Shown: positions 5,241 through 7,613 of the stretch, in pieces
Layout of the letters: each line of letters opens with the position of its first letter
Numbering within the stretch: the first letter of the stretch is position 1
Source: Nitrospinota bacterium
GTDB lineage: Bacteria; Nitrospinota_A; UBA7883; JADGGD01
Reading direction: 5' to 3'
Length of the DNA stretch: 7,613 nt
NCBI GenBank assembly: GCA_015229165.1
Contig: JADGCD010000101.1
Location: 1-7,613 of the forward strand
Program-made: the position numbers and the translations under genes
Notes under the pieces: generated by a model
Databases searched by the model: none
What the model was told of the DNA's origin: nothing
What the model saw: only the letters and a program-made list of their open reading frames with translations

Positions 5241-6407
5241 TTATCCTTTGCAAGCCATGTGAATGCCATACCCAATATGCTCAATCATGTATTCAATATC
5301 CATATCAGTAATACCAGGCCAGCATCCGACAAATAGACTTTGGCGCATTAGAAAGTCTGCTACCGGGAAGTCTTGTTTGTATTTGCTGAACGGATGGTGT
5401 CGAGTGATATTCCCAGCAAAGAAAGGACGATGCCTAATACCAACGGACTCAAGATAATTGCCTAACACATCCCGATTACCTTCACGCAAAGTTAACACGA
5501 CACCAAACCAACTAGGTAATGCGCCCTCTGGTACTTTGTGCTTTACAAGGCGTTTATCTTGATAAACTGCATCGGCTATTTTGTCGTGAATTTCTTTGCG
5601 CTTGGCTACGAATCCATTCAGGCGTTTTAATTGCTCACGCCCAAACGCACAGTTGGCTTCTGGCAGCTTCATGTTATAGCCGACAGTCTCATAGACGTAG
5701 TGCGGGAAGTATGGGACACCATCCACTTCCATGCTGTAACTAGTATTGTTCTGCCCGTATGAATCCCAATTGCTCATCTTACCCCAATCTCGGAGTGAGC
5801 GTAGGCGCTTGAATGTTTTTTCATCCTTACAAGTCACCATACCACCACCACCTAAAGCGGTAATCTGGTGCGAAGGGTAGAAAGAGTAAGTACCTATATC
5901 TTTTAACCCGATATTTGAACCAACGGCCTCACATCCATCCTCAATAATACGGCAATCGTATTCAAGTCCATTTAAACCGACTGGTACGCCAAGCGTATGC
6001 GCGAACAAGATAGCCGAAATATCCTGTGTATTTAGCTGTTCCTGAATTTGAACTACATCTATGTTATGTGTTTCAAGGTCGTAATCAACAAGTACAGGAC
6101 ATAACCCCAAGTGAAGAATAGGAGACAATGTAGCAGGGAATCCACATGCAGACGTGATAACACTCGAACCGGGAGCAAGATCAAGGCTGGCAAGAGCAAG
6201 AAGATTAGCACTAGAACCACTATTAACACATACGCCATACGGTACTCCTATATAGTCAGCGAACTCGCGTTCAAAGGCTTCATTCTCTTTACCACTGGCT
6301 AACCAGTGGCCTTCCATAACACGGTTAACAGCGTCTTTTTCTTCTTGCCCAAAGATTGGTTGAGCGAACGGTATTTCCAGCTTAACCATTTTTTCTATAT
6401 TTCCCAT
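5241..6407 (-). CDS. RfbH/ColD-type PMP-dependent NDP-sugar 3-dehydrase (DegT/DnrJ/EryC1 fold)
   Basis: The 388-aa protein is full length for the DegT/DnrJ/EryC1 aspartate-aminotransferase fold. NSGSSANLLALASL (62-75) binds cofactor phosphate, Asp157 in EDGCEAVGS should pair with the pyridine nitrogen, and the cofactor-Lys motif reads SFYPSHQITALGGGG (175-189). His180 therefore replaces the Schiff-base lysine. In CDP-6-deoxyglucose 3-dehydrase (RfbH/E1) and GDP-6-deoxymannose 3-dehydratase (ColD) the same Lys-to-His change turns a transaminase into a PMP-dependent C-3 deoxygenase. RDWG (206-209), SWFGVVLTL and the C-terminal FFAGNITRHHP (329-339) further fit RfbH. The Cys cluster that holds the [2Fe-2S] centre in E1/RfbH is absent after RDWG, which is closer to ColD. 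Expected role: dideoxy-sugar synthesis in the cytoplasm. The ATG at 6407 has GAGG six bases upstream and overlaps the HNH gene by 26 bases. Confidence 0.88.
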   Translation of the reverse strand: MGNIEKMVKLEIPFAQPIFGQEEKDAVNRVMEGHWLASGKENEAFEREFADYIGVPYGVCVNSGSSANLLALASLDLAPGSSVITSACGFPATLSPILHLGLCPVLVDYDLETHNIDVVQIQEQLNTQDISAILFAHTLGVPVGLNGLEYDCRIIEDGCEAVGSNIGLKDIGTYSFYPSHQITALGGGGMVTCKDEKTFKRLRSLRDWGKMSNWDSYGQNNTSYSMEVDGVPYFPHYVYETVGYNMKLPEANCAFGREQLKRLNGFVAKRKEIHDKIADAVYQDKRLVKHKVPEGALPSWFGVVLTLREGNRDVLGNYLESVGIRHRPFFAGNITRHHPFSKYKQDFPVADFLMRQSLFVGCWPGITDMDIEYMIEHIGYGIHMACKG

Positions 6408-6876
6408 TTAAAACCTCACTAATATGTGATTGACTAACGCCGTATGTTTCTGCAATTTGTTTTTGTGTTCTTGTTTTACCTATATCGCGTATTTCAGAAA
6501 TTTGATTATTTGTTAGTTTTGATCTTGGGTTTTGTTCGCCAAATAAAGAAGGAGAATAATGACGGTTACGTTTTACACAATCTTGAATATTCTCTGATTG
6601 AGTCCCGATTCGCAAATGATTAGGATTCACACAACATCTAATGTCACAACTATGTAATACACAATTACCATGAAACCCATCGCCTTCTGGTATTTCACCT
6701 ACATAGATTTCATAAGAAATAACATGTGCGCATTTAACTTTCCCAGGGGAAGCCATTATTAATCCATATCCAGTATTATTAACTGTGCCAGTCCAAATCC
6801 AGCATCCAGATTCGGTAATTTTCTCAAATTTTTCCTCGAATCTCTCTTGCAATGTACGGACAGGCCATCTACTCAC
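6382..6876 (-). CDS. HNH endonuclease with C-terminal helix-turn-helix, homing-type
   Basis: The 164-aa protein follows the pattern of free-standing phage HNH nucleases. An aromatic-rich entry GCWIWTGTVNNTGYG (24-38) is followed by AHVISYEIYVGEIPEG with His51, then LHSCD with His75, and CCVNPNHLRIGTQSEN with Asn84 and His87. These are the expected metal and catalytic residues. A Lys/Arg linker leads to KLTNNQISEIR and IAETYGVSQSHISEVLNGK (about 118-160), a helix-turn-helix likely to provide DNA specificity. Start: GTG at 6876 overlaps the upstream TGA as GTGA and lies eight bases after GGAGG; an upstream TTG at 6891 would place the ribosome site inside the gene. GC is about 32-37% in three lines, lower than both flanking sugar genes, indicating acquisition. 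Such nucleases nick or cut DNA to promote their own spread. Confidence 0.9.
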   Translation of the reverse strand: MSRWPVRTLQERFEEKFEKITESGCWIWTGTVNNTGYGLIMASPGKVKCAHVISYEIYVGEIPEGDGFHGNCVLHSCDIRCCVNPNHLRIGTQSENIQDCVKRNRHYSPSLFGEQNPRSKLTNNQISEIRDIGKTRTQKQIAETYGVSQSHISEVLNGKYRKNG

Positions 6877-7544
6877 CAATTGCTCCTCCAATTTAATTGT
6901 AAAGATGTGTCCATAGGCAACTTAACTGATTTAATGTCTGATCGTAAGCATGGTTCTACATCCGGCCTAGATTGTTTAGCTAGATCATATGTCGATTTAC
7001 GTTCTGTTCCAACATGCAAAACATGATGCCCTTTTTTATTCCATCCGTTGATTATGCCAGCAATAATAACCGCTATTTTGTCAACGTAATCGCCTGTAGT
7101 CCATTGGTCAGTACAAGCTTTTGAATGTTTAAACGGTCTTGGCTTGAACAAGCATCGGATAATCATGCTAGACGGGGCAAGTGAACACATAGACTCACCA
7201 AGCAATTTAGTGAGCGCATAATAATTTATTGGGTCTGGTGAATCATCTATACTGTAATTCCCTTTACCTCCGCCAAATATATATTCTGTAGAAATATAAA
7301 CGATTGGTATCCCAAGAGAAGCCATGTGTTTCGTTCCAAGGACATTGGTTTTATAACAAGTTTCTCTATCGTTTTCTGCTTTTGCAACATCTGTATAAGA
7401 TGCACAATGAGCTATCAAATCAAATTGACTAGAAACGCTATACCTTTCGGTTATATCCATTGTTTCATGGCTAGGCGCATAGCAATTCAAATACTTTTGC
7501 AACTCAGTGCCCAACAACCCGGAGCCGCCAGTAAGTAAAATCAT
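6873..7544 (-). CDS. RmlD-type NAD(P)-dependent sugar-nucleotide reductase (extended SDR), short form
   Basis: The product has the N-terminal Rossmann motif TGGSGLLG (residues 5-12), HCASYTDVAKAE (46-57) as in dTDP-4-dehydrorhamnose reductase, a STEYIFGG strand (85-92; STDYVFDG in most RmlD), and the catalytic Tyr109-x3-Lys113 in YYALTKLLGE. Family members reduce the 4-keto group of an NDP-6-deoxysugar. Here it could act after, or in place of, a standard rhamnose pathway step together with the 3-dehydrase. At 223 aa it is well below the usual 280-300 aa, with a compact C-terminal half. The end LPMDTSLQLNW still resembles the family's C-terminal PxxxxLD.SK motif, so it may be a natural short phage form rather than a truncation. 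The ATG at 7544 has AAAAAGG upstream and overlaps the previous stop as ATGA. Confidence 0.85.
   Translation of the reverse strand: MILLTGGSGLLGTELQKYLNCYAPSHETMDITERYSVSSQFDLIAHCASYTDVAKAENDRETCYKTNVLGTKHMASLGIPIVYISTEYIFGGGKGNYSIDDSPDPINYYALTKLLGESMCSLAPSSMIIRCLFKPRPFKHSKACTDQWTTGDYVDKIAVIIAGIINGWNKKGHHVLHVGTERKSTYDLAKQSRPDVEPCLRSDIKSVKLPMDTSLQLNWRSNW
6883..6889 (-). promoter_or_regulatory. Strong Shine-Dalgarno (GGAGGAG) fixing the HNH start
   Basis: On the minus strand GGAGGAG is followed, eight bases after its GGAGG core, by GTG at 6876, which overlaps the sugar-reductase stop as GTGA. This decides the start against the in-frame TTG codons at 6891 and 6879. Confidence 0.7.
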
Positions 7545-7613
7545 CCGATTACCTTTTTGATCTTTGTGCGTATTTCTTCACAGTTGGCATAATACCCGCC
7601 AGCCATTTCATAC
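7541..7613 (-). CDS. C-terminal fragment of an unidentified gene (5' part outside window)
   Basis: On the minus strand the frame entering at 7612 reads YEMAGGYYANCEEIRTKIKKVIG and stops at TGA 7543-7541, overlapping the reductase ATG as ATGA. This coupling, shared with several other gene junctions in the operon, is why I take this frame as real. It looks like the helical C-terminus of an enzyme. With only 23 residues I cannot name it; another sugar-nucleotide gene is likely from context only. Confidence 0.5.
   Translation of the reverse strand, partial: YEMAGGYYANCEEIRTKIKKVIG

Noticed and set aside
7554..7611. Alternative minus-strand mini-frame starting MKWLAG at the right edge
   Set aside because: The other frame ends in an ATGA overlap with the reductase start, matching other junctions of the operon. 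This one would be only 20 codons long with no visible ribosome site.

Overview
The window reads as part of a tailed-phage (Caudoviricetes) genome or prophage. It is gene-packed, most neighbouring genes overlap by 1-26 bases (several by ATGA/GTGA/TGATG), there is a phage lysis cassette, and no rRNA, tRNA or cellular housekeeping gene is visible. The host cannot be named. The T4-type lysozyme, holin-like and lipopolysaccharide-sugar genes suggest a Gram-negative, possibly aquatic, bacterium. Hand counts of single 60-base lines give about 47-50% GC in the lysozyme, glycosyltransferase and dehydrase genes and about 32-37% in several small genes and the HNH gene, so the region looks mosaic.

Left part (1-3041), mainly + strand. 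It opens with the C-terminal part of a larger, probably virion-associated protein that starts before the window. A 35-residue membrane mini-protein follows on the opposite strand. Then comes a tight late/lysis operon: an 81-aa protein, a 101-aa single-membrane-span coiled-coil protein, a 63-aa Cys-rich protein, a GH24 lysozyme fused in frame to a holin-like two-span module, a DUF1353 protein and a 61-aa protein. The lysozyme-holin gene carries a perfect internal Shine-Dalgarno and ATG, so it may give both a fusion and a free holin-like protein.

Right part (3004-7613), all on the - strand and therefore transcribed from right to left. The order is the tail end of an unidentified gene, an RmlD-type NAD(P)-dependent sugar reductase, an HNH endonuclease with a C-terminal helix-turn-helix, an RfbH/ColD-type PLP/PMP sugar 3-dehydrase in which the catalytic lysine is histidine, an 86-aa charged protein, two glycosyltransferase-like proteins, a 48-aa zinc ribbon and a 70-aa protein. 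The two halves converge with a 38-base overlap at 3004-3041.

Working model (inference): the right operon makes and transfers a deoxy-sugar, either to the host surface (changing phage receptors or serotype) or to the virion. The HNH gene looks like a later mobile insertion tucked between the sugar genes. No CRISPR array, tRNA, integrase, insertion sequence or convincing promoter or terminator was found, and no gene-free stretch exceeds 300 bases.
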